From Williamsia muralis (lineage in GTDB: Bacteria > Actinomycetota > Actinomycetes > Mycobacteriales > Mycobacteriaceae), in assembly GCF_002735905.1 (NCBI RefSeq), contig NZ_PEBD01000013.1, positions 1 through 51,552 on the forward strand: a DNA stretch of 51,552 bases, read 5' to 3'. Positions within the stretch are counted from its first letter, which is position 1, and each line of letters begins with the position of its first letter. Below, piece after piece: positions 7,975 through 16,068 of the stretch. The position numbers and the translations under genes are program-made. The notes beneath the pieces are model-generated. The model was not told the DNA's origin, made no database searches, and saw only the letters and a list, made by a program, of their open reading frames with translations.

Positions 7975-8745
7975 TCAGGCAGACACCGCTGGATTGGGGA
8001 TCTGATCGAGTTCGGGTTCGTTTGCCCCCTTGTCGAAGACGAGGGGGTAGAGAATGCCGGCCAACAGTGCGCCCACGAGCGGCGCGACCCAGAACAACCA
8101 GAGCTGACCGGGCGCGCCATTGCCGTTGAAGAACGCCACCGCCGTCGATCGCGCGGGGTTCACCGAGGTGTTGGTGATGGGGATGCTGATGAGATGAATG
8201 AGGGTGAGGGCCAGACCAATTGCGATGCCCGCGATACCTTGTGGCGCTCGGGTGTCGGTGGCACCCAGGATGACGATGACAAAAATGGCGGTCAGGACGA
8301 TCTCGGCCACGAGTGCGGCCCACAGGGTGTACCCGCCCGGCGAGTGGTCGCCGAAGCCGTTGGCGGCCATCGAACCCTCGGCCTCGAACCCTTCTTTGCC
8401 ATTGGCGATGAGAAGGATGATCGCGCCGCCGATGAGGCCACCGATCACCTGCACGACGACGTAGCCCGGTACGTCCTTCCATTGGAAACGCCTGGCCAGA
8501 GCGGCGCCCACCGTGACGGCCGGGTTGAAATGTCCACCCGAGATGTGACCGAGGGCGTAGACGCCGGTCAGGACGGTGAGGCCGAAAGCGATAGATACGC
8601 CGAGGAACCCGATGCCGAGCTGAGTCCCGTCGTCGTCCGCGATCACCTTCGCTGCGAAAACGGCGCTGCCGCAACCCCCGAGAACGAGCCAGAACGTTCC
8701 CAGTGCTTCGGCAGCTAACTTTTGAACTGTCGTCGGAGCTGACAT
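7975..8745 (-). CDS. aqpZ: Aquaporin Z-type water channel
   Basis: 256 residues with six membrane helices and both half-helices marked by NPA: N74-P75-A76 and N196-P197-A198. His184 and Arg199 match the narrow selectivity filter of water-specific aquaporins rather than glycerol facilitators, which have Gly and an Asp after the second NPA. It should let water cross the cytoplasmic membrane. The start has GGAGGT 9 bases upstream. It converges on the DUF1579-like gene with a 24-bp gap. A long loop near residues 115-138 is slightly larger than in E. coli AqpZ. Confidence 0.93.
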   Translation of the reverse strand: MSAPTTVQKLAAEALGTFWLVLGGCGSAVFAAKVIADDDGTQLGIGFLGVSIAFGLTVLTGVYALGHISGGHFNPAVTVGAALARRFQWKDVPGYVVVQVIGGLIGGAIILLIANGKEGFEAEGSMAANGFGDHSPGGYTLWAALVAEIVLTAIFVIVILGATDTRAPQGIAGIAIGLALTLIHLISIPITNTSVNPARSTAVAFFNGNGAPGQLWLFWVAPLVGALLAGILYPLVFDKGANEPELDQIPNPAVSA

Positions 8746-8953
8746 TTTCGGATTACCTCCACTAGTGGTCTAGCTGTGGCACACGATTTAGACTCGGATG
8801 GAACGACGCGGTCACCTGACGATTTCCAGTGAATCGGCTGGTTCCTCATCGAAAGTATTACCACCGTCACCCAATTCGCGAGCCCAGGATTGCGGATTGA
8901 AATGTCACGAAATGAAAAATGCCCGCCGACAAGGTGAGGAATGAGGCGCCAGT
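8746..8953. other. Divergent intergenic region, aqpZ / pirin
   Basis: 208 bp. It carries a perfect 10-bp palindrome CCACTAGTGG at 8759-8768, just upstream of the aqpZ ribosome site, and an A/T-richer block near 8890-8930 that may hold the pirin promoter. No gene or structured RNA was recognised. Confidence 0.4.
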
Positions 8954-9928
8954 ATGAGCAACGTGGTCAACGGTCCGGAAATCGATTGCTCACCGGCCCC
9001 CGGAGATCGGCATCACGTGCAGATCCTGACGTCCCGTGACGTTCCGTTGGGCGGTCCGCGCGCCATGACCGTCCATCGCACATTGCCGCAGCGTGCGCGG
9101 TCCCTGATCGGGGCCTGGTGCTTCGCCGACCACTACGGCCCGGCGGATGTCAGGACCACGGGTGGGATGGACGTGCCACCGCACCCACACACCGGGTTGC
9201 AGACGGTGAGCTGGCTTTTCACCGGCGAGATCGAGCACCGCGACAGTTTGGGTGTGCACGCTTTCGTCCGCCCGGGCGAGGTGAACCTGATGACTGCGGG
9301 TCACGGGATCGCCCACTCGGAGGTCTCGACGCCCGACACCACCACGCTGCACGGCGTCCAGCTATGGGTGGCCCTTCCTGACGAATCGCGCGACACGGCG
9401 CGAAAGTTCGAGCACTTCGTTCCCGAACCGATCGCACTCGACGGCGGCCGGGTGAGTGTCTTCATTGGCGATCTGCTCGGAAAGTCGTCGCCTGTCACCA
9501 CGTTCAGCCCGCTGCTGGGCGCTCAGATCGATCTCGACATGGGTGCGTCCGTCACCATCCCCGTGCATCCCACGTTCGAGCACGGTGTGCTGGTGGACCA
9601 GGGCTCGGTCAGTGTGGAAGGAGCCGAGGTGGTGCAGACGGAGTTGGCCTACCTGGCTCCCGGGCACCACCACATCACATTGCAGAGTTCTGACGAACGC
9701 CCGTGCAGGATGATCCTGTTGGGCGGCACACCATTCGGCGAAGATCTGGTGATGTGGTGGAACTTCGTGGGACGCAGCCACGAGGAGATCGTGGAGTACC
9801 GGACGCAGTGGCAGGCGCATGCCGACCGGTTCGGACACGTCGAGGGCTACGTGGGTGGCGTCGACCGCTTGCCTGCACCGACATTGCCGAATGTCCGAAT
9901 CAAACCACGTCTGATCGCTGAGTCCTGA
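8954..9928 (+). CDS. Pirin-family bicupin protein
   Basis: 324 residues with the two cupin domains of pirins. The N-terminal cupin carries the metal residues in PPHPHTGLQTV, GEIEHRDSLG and AGHGIAHSE (roughly residues 75-125). Some bacterial pirins are quercetin dioxygenases and others bind regulatory partners; the sequence does not decide. The C-terminal cupin (about 190-290) ends in the FGEDLVMWWNFVGRS motif common in the family. A GNAT gene follows after 41 bp, probably in the same transcript. Confidence 0.9.
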   Translation: MSNVVNGPEIDCSPAPGDRHHVQILTSRDVPLGGPRAMTVHRTLPQRARSLIGAWCFADHYGPADVRTTGGMDVPPHPHTGLQTVSWLFTGEIEHRDSLGVHAFVRPGEVNLMTAGHGIAHSEVSTPDTTTLHGVQLWVALPDESRDTARKFEHFVPEPIALDGGRVSVFIGDLLGKSSPVTTFSPLLGAQIDLDMGASVTIPVHPTFEHGVLVDQGSVSVEGAEVVQTELAYLAPGHHHITLQSSDERPCRMILLGGTPFGEDLVMWWNFVGRSHEEIVEYRTQWQAHADRFGHVEGYVGGVDRLPAPTLPNVRIKPRLIAES

Positions 9929-9969
9929 TGTCGGTGGAATAGCAGATACATCCGAAAGGTTGTCGTGGC

Positions 9970-10323
9970 ATGACTCAAAACAGCTCCACCATCACCGACA
10001 AGACCGGCGCGCCTGTGACCGTTGCACCCGATCCGGACAAGCACCGATACACGGTCTCCGTGGACGGCGAGGTCGTCGGGTTCGCAGCCTACGCGGACCG
10101 CGAACAGAGTCGGGTTTTTTACCACACCGAGGTGCAGGAGGCTTTCGGAGGACGCGGCCTGGCCACGATCCTCGTCTCAGAGGCGCTTGATGATGTTCGC
10201 GCACAAGGCAAGCGAATTGTCGCGGTGTGTCCGCTGGTCTCGGCCTTCCTGAAGAAGCATCCCGCTTACGCCGACATCACGGACCCGGTCACCAAAGACA
10301 TCTTGACCTGGTTGGGCGCCTGA
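9970..10323 (+). CDS. GNAT-fold N-acetyltransferase (NATD1/YjdJ type)
   Basis: 117 residues. Short GNAT domain: VDGEVVGFAAY, FYHTEVQEAFGGRGLATILVSEALDDVR with the acetyl-CoA pyrophosphate loop GGRGLA, then IVAVCPLVSAFLKKHP. This compact form matches the NATD1/YjdJ group, whose acceptor is unknown. GAAAGG lies 10 bases before the ATG. It sits 41 bp behind the pirin gene and is likely cotranscribed. Confidence 0.88.
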   Translation: MTQNSSTITDKTGAPVTVAPDPDKHRYTVSVDGEVVGFAAYADREQSRVFYHTEVQEAFGGRGLATILVSEALDDVRAQGKRIVAVCPLVSAFLKKHPAYADITDPVTKDILTWLGA

Positions 10324-10352
10324 CAGTCCGGCTCGGCGCCCGAATGCCGGTG

Positions 10353-10679
10353 TCAGGGGAGCCCGGCCAGGCGCAGTAACGCTGCACACGCGGCAGCGGC
10401 GGCCACGACAACCACGAAAGGCGCCCGGCGCCAGGCGAGGACGCCGCCGACGGCGACGCCGACGATGCGGGACGGCTCCGCGAAGTGCTGATCGTCGATG
10501 AGCGTGGAGGTCGCCACGAGCGCGGCCAGCAGGACCACACTACCGACGGTGGTGAGCCGGTGGAGATCCGGAGGCATCGTCACCCGAGCTGCGAGCACCG
10601 GCCCGACGAACCGAAAAGCGTACGTACCCAAGGCCAATACCGCGATGCCGACGAGTAGGACGGGCGTCGAGGTGTTCAT
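10353..10679 (-). CDS. azlD: AzlD-type branched-chain amino acid export subunit
   Basis: 108 residues, almost wholly hydrophobic, with three to four membrane helices (about 7-25, 43-60, 71-85, 87-104). The size and TYAFRFVGP motif fit AzlD (BrnE), the small subunit of the branched-chain amino acid exporter. The ATG at 10677-10679 overlaps the azlC stop by 4 bp, so translation is coupled. Confidence 0.88.
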   Translation of the reverse strand: MNTSTPVLLVGIAVLALGTYAFRFVGPVLAARVTMPPDLHRLTTVGSVVLLAALVATSTLIDDQHFAEPSRIVGVAVGGVLAWRRAPFVVVVAAAAACAALLRLAGLP

Positions 10680-11401
10680 CCGATGGCCGCACGTCGACGG
10701 CGGGGGATCGGAACGACGAGCACCAGCGCAGCCAAAGCGAGTAGCACCGGTACGCCCACCGGGGTGATGAACGAGGCGCCGACGGCGATGACGGCACCGG
10801 CGAGCGCGGCATTGCGGATGGCTCGGTCGCGCATCGCGGGCAGGATGAGGGCGAGGAGGACCGCCGGGAATGCGGCGTCCAATCCGAAGGCGTCGGTGTC
10901 GGTGATGAGTGTGCCGCCCGCCGAACCGGCGAGGACCCCGACGTTCCAGGCGACGAAAAGGCCTGCGCCGCAGGCCCAATAGATCGCTCTGCGCATCTTC
11001 GGTGAGTCCTGCGCAAGCGTGAACGCAACCGATTCGTCGATCATCAGATGCGATCCGAGCAACCGCCATCCGAGGGACTTTCCGAGCACGTCGCCGATCG
11101 AGAAGCCGAACAGGATGTGCCTTGCGTTGGCCAGCAACCCGGCGGCAACCGCGGCAAAGATGCCGCCGCCTGCGGCGAGGATCGCGACGAATGTGAACTG
11201 GGATGCTCCGGCGAACACGACCACAGACATCAACAGGGGCATCCAGAGGGGGAAACCGCTGCTGACGGCGATCGCGCCGAAGGAAAGTCCGACAACGCCC
11301 ACGGCGACGCAGACGAGTGCGACGTCGCGGGCAGTGGCCGCATCAGCATCAAGCGAGATGCCGAGCCGCGGTGTTCGCCATATCGAACGCATGGTCAACA
11401 T
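10676..11401 (-). CDS. azlC: AzlC-family amino acid exporter, large subunit
   Basis: 241 residues with about seven membrane helices. Motifs FAGASQF, NARHILFG and HLMIDESVAF are typical of AzlC/BrnF. With AzlD it forms an exporter for branched-chain amino acids or analogues. A second ATG 9 bases in is equally possible as start. The gene diverges from an XRE-cupin regulator across 90 bp. Confidence 0.9.
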   Translation of the reverse strand: MLTMRSIWRTPRLGISLDADAATARDVALVCVAVGVVGLSFGAIAVSSGFPLWMPLLMSVVVFAGASQFTFVAILAAGGGIFAAVAAGLLANARHILFGFSIGDVLGKSLGWRLLGSHLMIDESVAFTLAQDSPKMRRAIYWACGAGLFVAWNVGVLAGSAGGTLITDTDAFGLDAAFPAVLLALILPAMRDRAIRNAALAGAVIAVGASFITPVGVPVLLALAALVLVVPIPRRRRAAIG

Positions 11402-11420
11402 CGTGAACGATGTCGGTGGT

Positions 11421-11436
11421 GTTCGTCAAGCCGAAC
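11421..11436. promoter_or_regulatory. Inverted repeat between azlC and its divergent regulator
   Basis: GTTCG-TCAAGC-CGAAC, a perfect 5-bp dyad, followed at 11451-11457 by a further CCGAACG half-site. It lies midway between the two divergent starts, so it is a candidate operator for the XRE-cupin protein. Confidence 0.4.
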
Positions 11437-11491
11437 GAAGGTAGTCTGAGCCGAACGGCACGGGAGTTGTCGGCGAGACCGGAGGTCGGAC

Positions 11492-12043
11492 ATGGCTGGA
11501 GCGCCGCTGCAGGCGATTGCGGCAGCACTGCAACGCGAACGGAAACGAACGGGGCTCTCGCTCGCCGAAGTGGCTCGCCGCGCGGGAGTCGCCAAATCGA
11601 CGCTGTCTCAACTCGAGGCCGGCAACGGTAACCCGAGTGTGGAGACGCTGTGGGCGCTCAGTACAGCCCTCGATGTGCCCTTCGCCCACCTCGTCCAGCC
11701 GCCGACCCCACGCGTGCAGGTGATCCGGTCGGGCGAAGGTCCTGCGGTGGCGTCGGAGCAGTCCGACTACATGGCGACGGTGCTGGCAGCCTGTCCTCCG
11801 CACGCCCGCCGCGACATCTACCTGATCACGGCGCAGCCGGGTGAACCGCGGGTGTCCGACCCCCACATGGCCGGAGTGGTCGAGCATCTGGTGATCGGCA
11901 GTGGTCGCGCGCTTGTCGGACTCATCGATGACCCCGTCGAACTGGGCCCGGGCGACTACATCAGCTACCCGGGCGATCTGCCGCACACGTTCAAAGCCCT
12001 CGAACCGGACTGCACTGCGGTACTCATCTCCGAACACGTGTGA
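11492..12043 (+). CDS. XRE-family regulator with C-terminal cupin domain
   Basis: 183 residues. Residues 8-65 are an XRE helix-turn-helix (LSLAEVARRAGVAKSTLSQLEAG, then NPSVETLWALSTAL), and residues 70-180 a small-molecule cupin (VVEHLVIGSGRA, LGPGDYISYPGDLPHTF). This architecture is common in regulators of amino acid or amine metabolism. The divergent azlCD exporter is the obvious target, with an amino acid as the probable ligand of the cupin. Ligand identity is inference. Confidence 0.9.
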   Translation: MAGAPLQAIAAALQRERKRTGLSLAEVARRAGVAKSTLSQLEAGNGNPSVETLWALSTALDVPFAHLVQPPTPRVQVIRSGEGPAVASEQSDYMATVLAACPPHARRDIYLITAQPGEPRVSDPHMAGVVEHLVIGSGRALVGLIDDPVELGPGDYISYPGDLPHTFKALEPDCTAVLISEHV

Positions 12044-12072
12044 CCGGTGTCGATGAAATAACTCCGCAATAT

Positions 12073-12108
12073 CGGTCCATACGGGTGAGAACAACAACAC
12101 CTGGACCG
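12073..12108. promoter_or_regulatory. Inverted repeat in the leader of the LLM gene
   Basis: CGGTCCA (12073-12079) and TGGACCG (12102-12108) can pair across 22 bases, ending just before the ribosome site GAAGGAG. It could be a leader hairpin or an operator. No known regulatory family was recognised. Confidence 0.3.
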
Positions 12109-12121
12109 AAGGAGTACGGCG

Positions 12122-12985
12122 ATGGCGGCAATCCGCCGCGGTATCAGCTTGCCCACCTTCGGGCCGCTGGCCGGGCCCGATTCGGTGGCGCAAATCGCCC
12201 GCACCGCCGATGACCTCGGCTTTCACAGCGTTTCCTCGGCCGACCGGCTGTTGCTACCGGCCGACGCCGGACCCCTCGGCCAGGCCTGCCAGACGCCCCG
12301 ACCGGTGTGGGACTGCATCGAGATGCTGACCTGGGCGGCTGCGCACACCACGAGGGTCCGGCTCGCGACGACGGTGGTGCACGCGCTGTTCCAGCCGCCG
12401 GTGGTGCTGGCCCGGCGGCTGGCCACCCTCGATCGGCTCAGCGGCGGACGACTCGACGTGGGGATCGGCCAGGGCTGGACCCCGCACGAACACGAATCGG
12501 CAGGGGTGTCGATGACCTCCCGGGTGGATGCGCTCGCCGAACACCTGGAATTGATGCGCCGATGCTGGCAGCCGGGTCGGGTTTCGTTCCAAGGCGACCA
12601 CTACCGGCTGCGCCCGAGCTGGGTGGAGCCGAAGCCGGCCCAGCCGACACTGCCCGTGTACATCGCGGCGATGACGCCGCAGGGCATCGCCCAGGCGGCG
12701 GCCATCGCAGACGGCTTCATGTACCCGATCACCACCTGGGCTTCGGCCACCGAGGCGATAGCCCTGTATCGAGAGGCCGGGGGTCGCGGCCCGGTTGCGC
12801 TACGGCTCAATCCGATCCGAGACTCGCTGCCGGGTGCACTCGACCGGTTCGCCGAGACCCTGCCCGCCGATCTGGCGCAGGCGAGTGAACTGGGCGCGAG
12901 CGAGGTGCACTGGGAGCTGAACCAATCGACGATGACGCTCACCGAACAGTGCAAGGCCATGGCACTCATCACCGAAATGACCTAA
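12122..12985 (+). CDS. LLM-class (probably F420-dependent) oxidoreductase
   Basis: 287 residues with the luciferase-like TIM barrel: SLPTFGPLAG at the N-terminus, TRVRLATTV, RLATLDRLSGGRLDVGIGQGW (about 102-122) and LPVYIAAMTPQG. Mycobacteriales use coenzyme F420 in most such enzymes, so F420 is more likely than FMN, but no residue proves it. The substrate is unknown. GAAGGAG precedes the ATG. The KstD-like flavoprotein gene follows on the same strand, but a KstR box and probably its own promoter lie between them. Confidence 0.88.
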   Translation: MAAIRRGISLPTFGPLAGPDSVAQIARTADDLGFHSVSSADRLLLPADAGPLGQACQTPRPVWDCIEMLTWAAAHTTRVRLATTVVHALFQPPVVLARRLATLDRLSGGRLDVGIGQGWTPHEHESAGVSMTSRVDALAEHLELMRRCWQPGRVSFQGDHYRLRPSWVEPKPAQPTLPVYIAAMTPQGIAQAAAIADGFMYPITTWASATEAIALYREAGGRGPVALRLNPIRDSLPGALDRFAETLPADLAQASELGASEVHWELNQSTMTLTEQCKAMALITEMT

Positions 12986-12987
12986 AT

Positions 12988-13001
12988 TAGAACGAGTTCT
13001 A
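12988..13001. promoter_or_regulatory. KstR-type steroid-response operator
   Basis: TAGAACGAGTTCTA is a perfect inverted repeat and fits the KstR consensus TNNAACNNGTTNNA at every fixed base. KstR is the TetR-family repressor of the cholesterol regulon in mycobacteria and rhodococci and is released by steroid-CoA thioesters. The box lies 60 bp upstream of the flavoprotein start at 13061. Confidence 0.75.
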
Positions 13002-13060
13002 GTTTGGCGATTCGTCCGATATGGCGGTCGTCTGACGGTCAAACAAGTGAGGAAGTCGCG

Positions 13061-14512
13061 ATGCAGGCGGAGTTGCCCGAGGTAGTGCCCGTTTCCGAGG
13101 TGCCGGAATGGTCCGATGAAGTGGACGTCGTGGTGGTCGGGTGCGGCATCTCGGGAGGTAGCGCGGCGGTGGAGGCCGCATCGGCCGGTGCCCGAGTGCT
13201 GGTCCTCGAGCGAGCAGCGGCGGCAGGCGGGACATCGGCGATGGCCGGTGGCCACTTCTATCTCGGCGGCGGCACACCGGTGCAGCAGGCGACCGGACAC
13301 GAGGATTCGCCCGAGGAGATGGAGAAGTACCTCCTCGCCGTCTCGCGCGATCCCGAACCGGACAAGATCCACGCCTACTGCCAGGGCAGTGTCGAGCACT
13401 TCAACTGGCTCGAGAGTCTCGGATTCGAGTTCGAGCGGTCGTACTACCCGGAAAAGGCCGTCATCCAGCCCGGCACCCAGGGCTTGATGTTCACAGGCAA
13501 CGAGAAGGTCTGGCCGTTTTGCGACAAGGCCAAGCCGGCGCCGCGTGGTCACAAGGTGCCCGTCAAAGGCGACACCGGTGGCGCGGGAATGGTCACCGAG
13601 CTCCTGGTGAAGCGGCTTGCCGAGACGGGTAACGAGATCCGGTACGAGACCGGCGCCCGCAATCTGGTGGTCGACGAATCCGGCACCGTTGTCGGACTGA
13701 AGTGGAAGCGATTGCAGGAGACCGGTTTCATCCGCGCAAAGGCGGTGATCATCGCGGCCGGCGGGTTCGTGATGAACGAATCGATGGTCGCCGAGTTCAC
13801 GCCGGAACTGGCCGAGAAGCCGTACACCCTCGGCAGCACCTACGACGACGGCTTGGGGATCCGGCTGGGCGCGTCGGTGGGTGGCGGACTCAAGCACATG
13901 GATCAGTCGTTTGTCACCGCGCCGCTGTACCCGCCGTCGATCCTCCTGACCGGCCTTGCGGTGAACAAAAACGGCCGGCGTTTCGTCAACGAGGATTCCT
14001 ATCACTCGCGCACATCGGCATTCGTGATGGAGCAGCCGGACGCGATCGCCTACCTCATCGTGGACGAAGCACACATGGAACGCCCGGAGTTCCCTCTCGT
14101 CCCGTTCATCGACGGCTGGGAAACCGTGGCCGAGATGGAGGACGGACTTGGTATCCCGTCAGGACATCTGCAGAAGACGCTGGATCGGTACAACGAGAAC
14201 GCCGCCCGCGGTGAAGACCCGGACTTCGGCAAGCGTGCGGAGTGGCTCGCGCCCCAGGACAACGGGCCATGGGCGGCATTCGACATGTCGCTCGGCAAGG
14301 CGATGTACGCCGGATTCACGATGGGCGGTCTTGCCACCTCCGCCGAAGGCCAGGTGCTCACCGACGACGGCTCGGTCATCACCGGGCTATATGCCGCAGG
14401 CGCAGGTGCAGCGAACATCGCCCAGGACGGTAAGGGCTACGCCAGTGGAACGCAGCTGGGCGAGGGGTCGTTCTTCGGTCGTCGGGCCGGCCGGCACGCA
14501 GCGTCGCTTTAG
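13061..14512 (+). CDS. FAD-dependent dehydrogenase, 3-ketosteroid-dehydrogenase/fumarate-reductase superfamily
   Basis: 483 residues from the ATG at 13061 (GTGAGGA 7 bases upstream); a start 57 bases earlier would place the gene against the operator. The N-terminal FAD site is VVVVGCGISGGSAAVEAA followed by the Glu of VLVLER; the middle carries AKAVIIAAGGF and the C-terminus GLYAAGAGAANIAQDGKGYASGTQLGEG. This is the layout of 3-ketosteroid delta-1-dehydrogenases and related flavocytochrome-c-type reductases, slightly shorter than KstD. The KstR box upstream supports a steroid ring reaction. The exact reaction (delta-1 or delta-4 dehydrogenation, or another unsaturation) cannot be fixed. Its stop overlaps the convergent GtrA gene by 4 bp. 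Confidence 0.88.
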   Translation: MQAELPEVVPVSEVPEWSDEVDVVVVGCGISGGSAAVEAASAGARVLVLERAAAAGGTSAMAGGHFYLGGGTPVQQATGHEDSPEEMEKYLLAVSRDPEPDKIHAYCQGSVEHFNWLESLGFEFERSYYPEKAVIQPGTQGLMFTGNEKVWPFCDKAKPAPRGHKVPVKGDTGGAGMVTELLVKRLAETGNEIRYETGARNLVVDESGTVVGLKWKRLQETGFIRAKAVIIAAGGFVMNESMVAEFTPELAEKPYTLGSTYDDGLGIRLGASVGGGLKHMDQSFVTAPLYPPSILLTGLAVNKNGRRFVNEDSYHSRTSAFVMEQPDAIAYLIVDEAHMERPEFPLVPFIDGWETVAEMEDGLGIPSGHLQKTLDRYNENAARGEDPDFGKRAEWLAPQDNGPWAAFDMSLGKAMYAGFTMGGLATSAEGQVLTDDGSVITGLYAAGAGAANIAQDGKGYASGTQLGEGSFFGRRAGRHAASL

Positions 14513-15030
14513 CGGGTTCTCTGGCCGCCGGCCTCGAGCTGGCGGGCCAGAGCCCGTGAGAAGACATGCCGGAAGGTGAAGAACCGCACCGCTGTCGCGA
14601 TCAGATTGACCAGCATGAGCAGGGCGAGTTCCAATTTACTCGAGGGGTGCTCTGAGATCTGGTGGAGGACGAACAGTGAGAAGGCGCTCAGCGACCAGCC
14701 GAACGCGAACACCGCGATGCCCTGCACGTGATGGAGCAGGATCATCCGCTGGCCGCGAAGCCGGAAAGTGAAGGCGCGGTTGGCGCCGGTGTTGAGAACG
14801 GCCGCGATCAGCATCGAGACGAAGTTCGCGGCCTGCGCGCCGATCAGCGGATGAAGACTCAGGTACATCAGCGCATACGCAGTAGTGCACGCGATCCCGA
14901 CAGCACAAAAGCGCAGAACCTGAACTGAAACAGGTCTGCGCAGAAAGTCGACTATGGTTCGCCGCTCGGCCGGATCGGACTCCGCCGGAGCGGTTTCGAT
15001 CTGATCACCAGGGATCGGGCCTACCGTCAC
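14509..15030 (-). CDS. GtrA-family membrane protein
   Basis: 173 residues with four membrane helices (about 38-57, 66-83, 100-120, 135-153) and the family motifs RFCAVGIACTTAYALMY, NTGANRAFTFR and VRFFTFRHVF. GtrA-like proteins flip or help transfer polyprenyl-linked sugars during cell-wall polysaccharide synthesis. No glycosyltransferase partner is nearby. GTG start with a G-rich stretch upstream; the exact start is uncertain. Confidence 0.88.
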   Translation of the reverse strand: MTVGPIPGDQIETAPAESDPAERRTIVDFLRRPVSVQVLRFCAVGIACTTAYALMYLSLHPLIGAQAANFVSMLIAAVLNTGANRAFTFRLRGQRMILLHHVQGIAVFAFGWSLSAFSLFVLHQISEHPSSKLELALLMLVNLIATAVRFFTFRHVFSRALARQLEAGGQRTR

Positions 15031-15080
15031 ACCCCCACGATATGGGAGACCTCGGCAAATTGTGTTATCGGCATGCGACT

Positions 15081-15122
15081 CGGGCCGGGACGGCCGGTCG
15101 GGGGGTGAACCGTCCCGGCCCG
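15081..15122 (-). terminator. Strong hairpin downstream of the fasciclin gene
   Basis: CGGGCCGGGACGG (15081-15093) pairs perfectly with CCGTCCCGGCCCG (15110-15122) around a 16-base loop. It lies 45 bp after the fasciclin stop and before GtrA on the same strand. There is no U-run, which is common for actinobacterial terminators. Confidence 0.6.
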
Positions 15123-15166
15123 AATCTTGATCTACCTCAGCGGTGAGATGACGCGTCGGACATGGA

Positions 15167-15835
15167 TCACATGGCCGGGGGCATCATCACGGTGTCGATG
15201 AGGTAGACGGTTGCGTTGGCGGTTTTCACACCACCACAGACCACTGCCGAATCGTTGGCCTTGAGCGAGTCGCCCGAGCCGGTCACGTTGACGGCCTGGC
15301 CCTCGACTGAGGTCTGCATGCCGGCGACCTGCTCGGGGGTCAGCTGGCCCGGTACGACGTGGTAGGTCAGGATCTTGGTCAGCAGAGCGCTGTCGGTCTT
15401 CAGTGTCTCGATGGTGGCCGGATCGATCTTGGCGAAGGCATCATCGGTCGGCGCGAAGACGGTGAACTCGCCACCGTTGAGGGTGTCGACGAGGTTGACC
15501 TGCGGGTTGAGCTGTCCGGAGACCGCCTGGGTCAGGGTCTTGAGCATCGGGTTGTTGGATGCGGCGGTGGCGACGGGATCCATCGCCATGCCGTTCACGG
15601 AGCCCGCGCCGGTGGGGTTGGCCTCTGCGTATGCCGCGCAGCCCGGTCCGACGAGGGAGGCCGGCTCCATCGACGAGCTTGAGCCCGAGGTCATTTCGGA
15701 AGAGGTCATCGGCGCCGATGCCGCGGTGCTCGAGGACGAGTCGGAACTGTCGTCCGAACACCCCGCCACGAGTCCTACTGCCAGGCCGACGCCCGCCACG
15801 GTCACTGCAAGTCGCTGAATTCGTTTGAGAGCCAT
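15167..15835 (-). CDS. Fasciclin-domain lipoprotein, MPT83/MPT70-like
   Basis: 222 residues. A lipoprotein signal peptide ends in LVAGC, so Cys26 should be lipidated and the protein held on the outer face of the membrane. A Ser/Met-rich linker (27-62) leads to one FAS1 domain (about 90-220) with [17 protein letters not shown] and [18 protein letters not shown]83 and MPT70 of the tuberculosis complex are the best-known relatives and belong to the SigK regulon. The ATG at 15833-15835 is chosen for AGGA 8 bases upstream. The gene diverges from the molybdoenzyme-sigK-rskA unit, and a SigK-like promoter lies ahead of it. Confidence 0.92.
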   Translation of the reverse strand: MALKRIQRLAVTVAGVGLAVGLVAGCSDDSSDSSSSTAASAPMTSSEMTSGSSSSMEPASLVGPGCAAYAEANPTGAGSVNGMAMDPVATAASNNPMLKTLTQAVSGQLNPQVNLVDTLNGGEFTVFAPTDDAFAKIDPATIETLKTDSALLTKILTYHVVPGQLTPEQVAGMQTSVEGQAVNVTGSGDSLKANDSAVVCGGVKTANATVYLIDTVMMPPAM

Positions 15836-15934
15836 GTTCGCTGTCCTATCCATTGCTGTCTTGTACGGAGGCGCAAACGACTTCGTCCACCACTTTGTGG
15901 CGGAGTGTGTCGATCACTTGGTCGATCACTGCAG

Positions 15935-15961
15935 GTTCGGAGCTGCGCCGAAATCGGATGG
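15935..15961 (-). promoter_or_regulatory. SigK-type promoter toward the fasciclin gene
   Basis: On the minus strand, CCATCC (15961-15956) is followed after 15 bp by CCGAAC (15940-15935). This resembles the mycobacterial SigK consensus as I recall it (CCATCC, then CCGAAT). Transcription would run into the fasciclin gene with a leader of about 90 bases. Confidence 0.65.
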
Positions 15962-15995
15962 GTGCGGATCGGAAACTTTTTCAAAGAGGTCATGA

Positions 15996-16022
15996 CCATC
16001 CGTAACGTTCTCGGCGCCGAAT
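15996..16022 (+). promoter_or_regulatory. SigK-type promoter toward the molybdoenzyme-sigK-rskA unit
   Basis: CCATCC (15996-16001) is followed after 15 bp by CCGAAT (16017-16022). The spacer equals that of the opposing promoter, and the two -35 boxes are 34 bp apart. It lies 46 bp before the TTG start of the molybdoenzyme and would make sigK autoregulatory. Confidence 0.7.
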
Positions 16023-16068
16023 CCCTCATCGATAACGACCTGATGACTTCTCTTGAAAGGCTGAGCAA

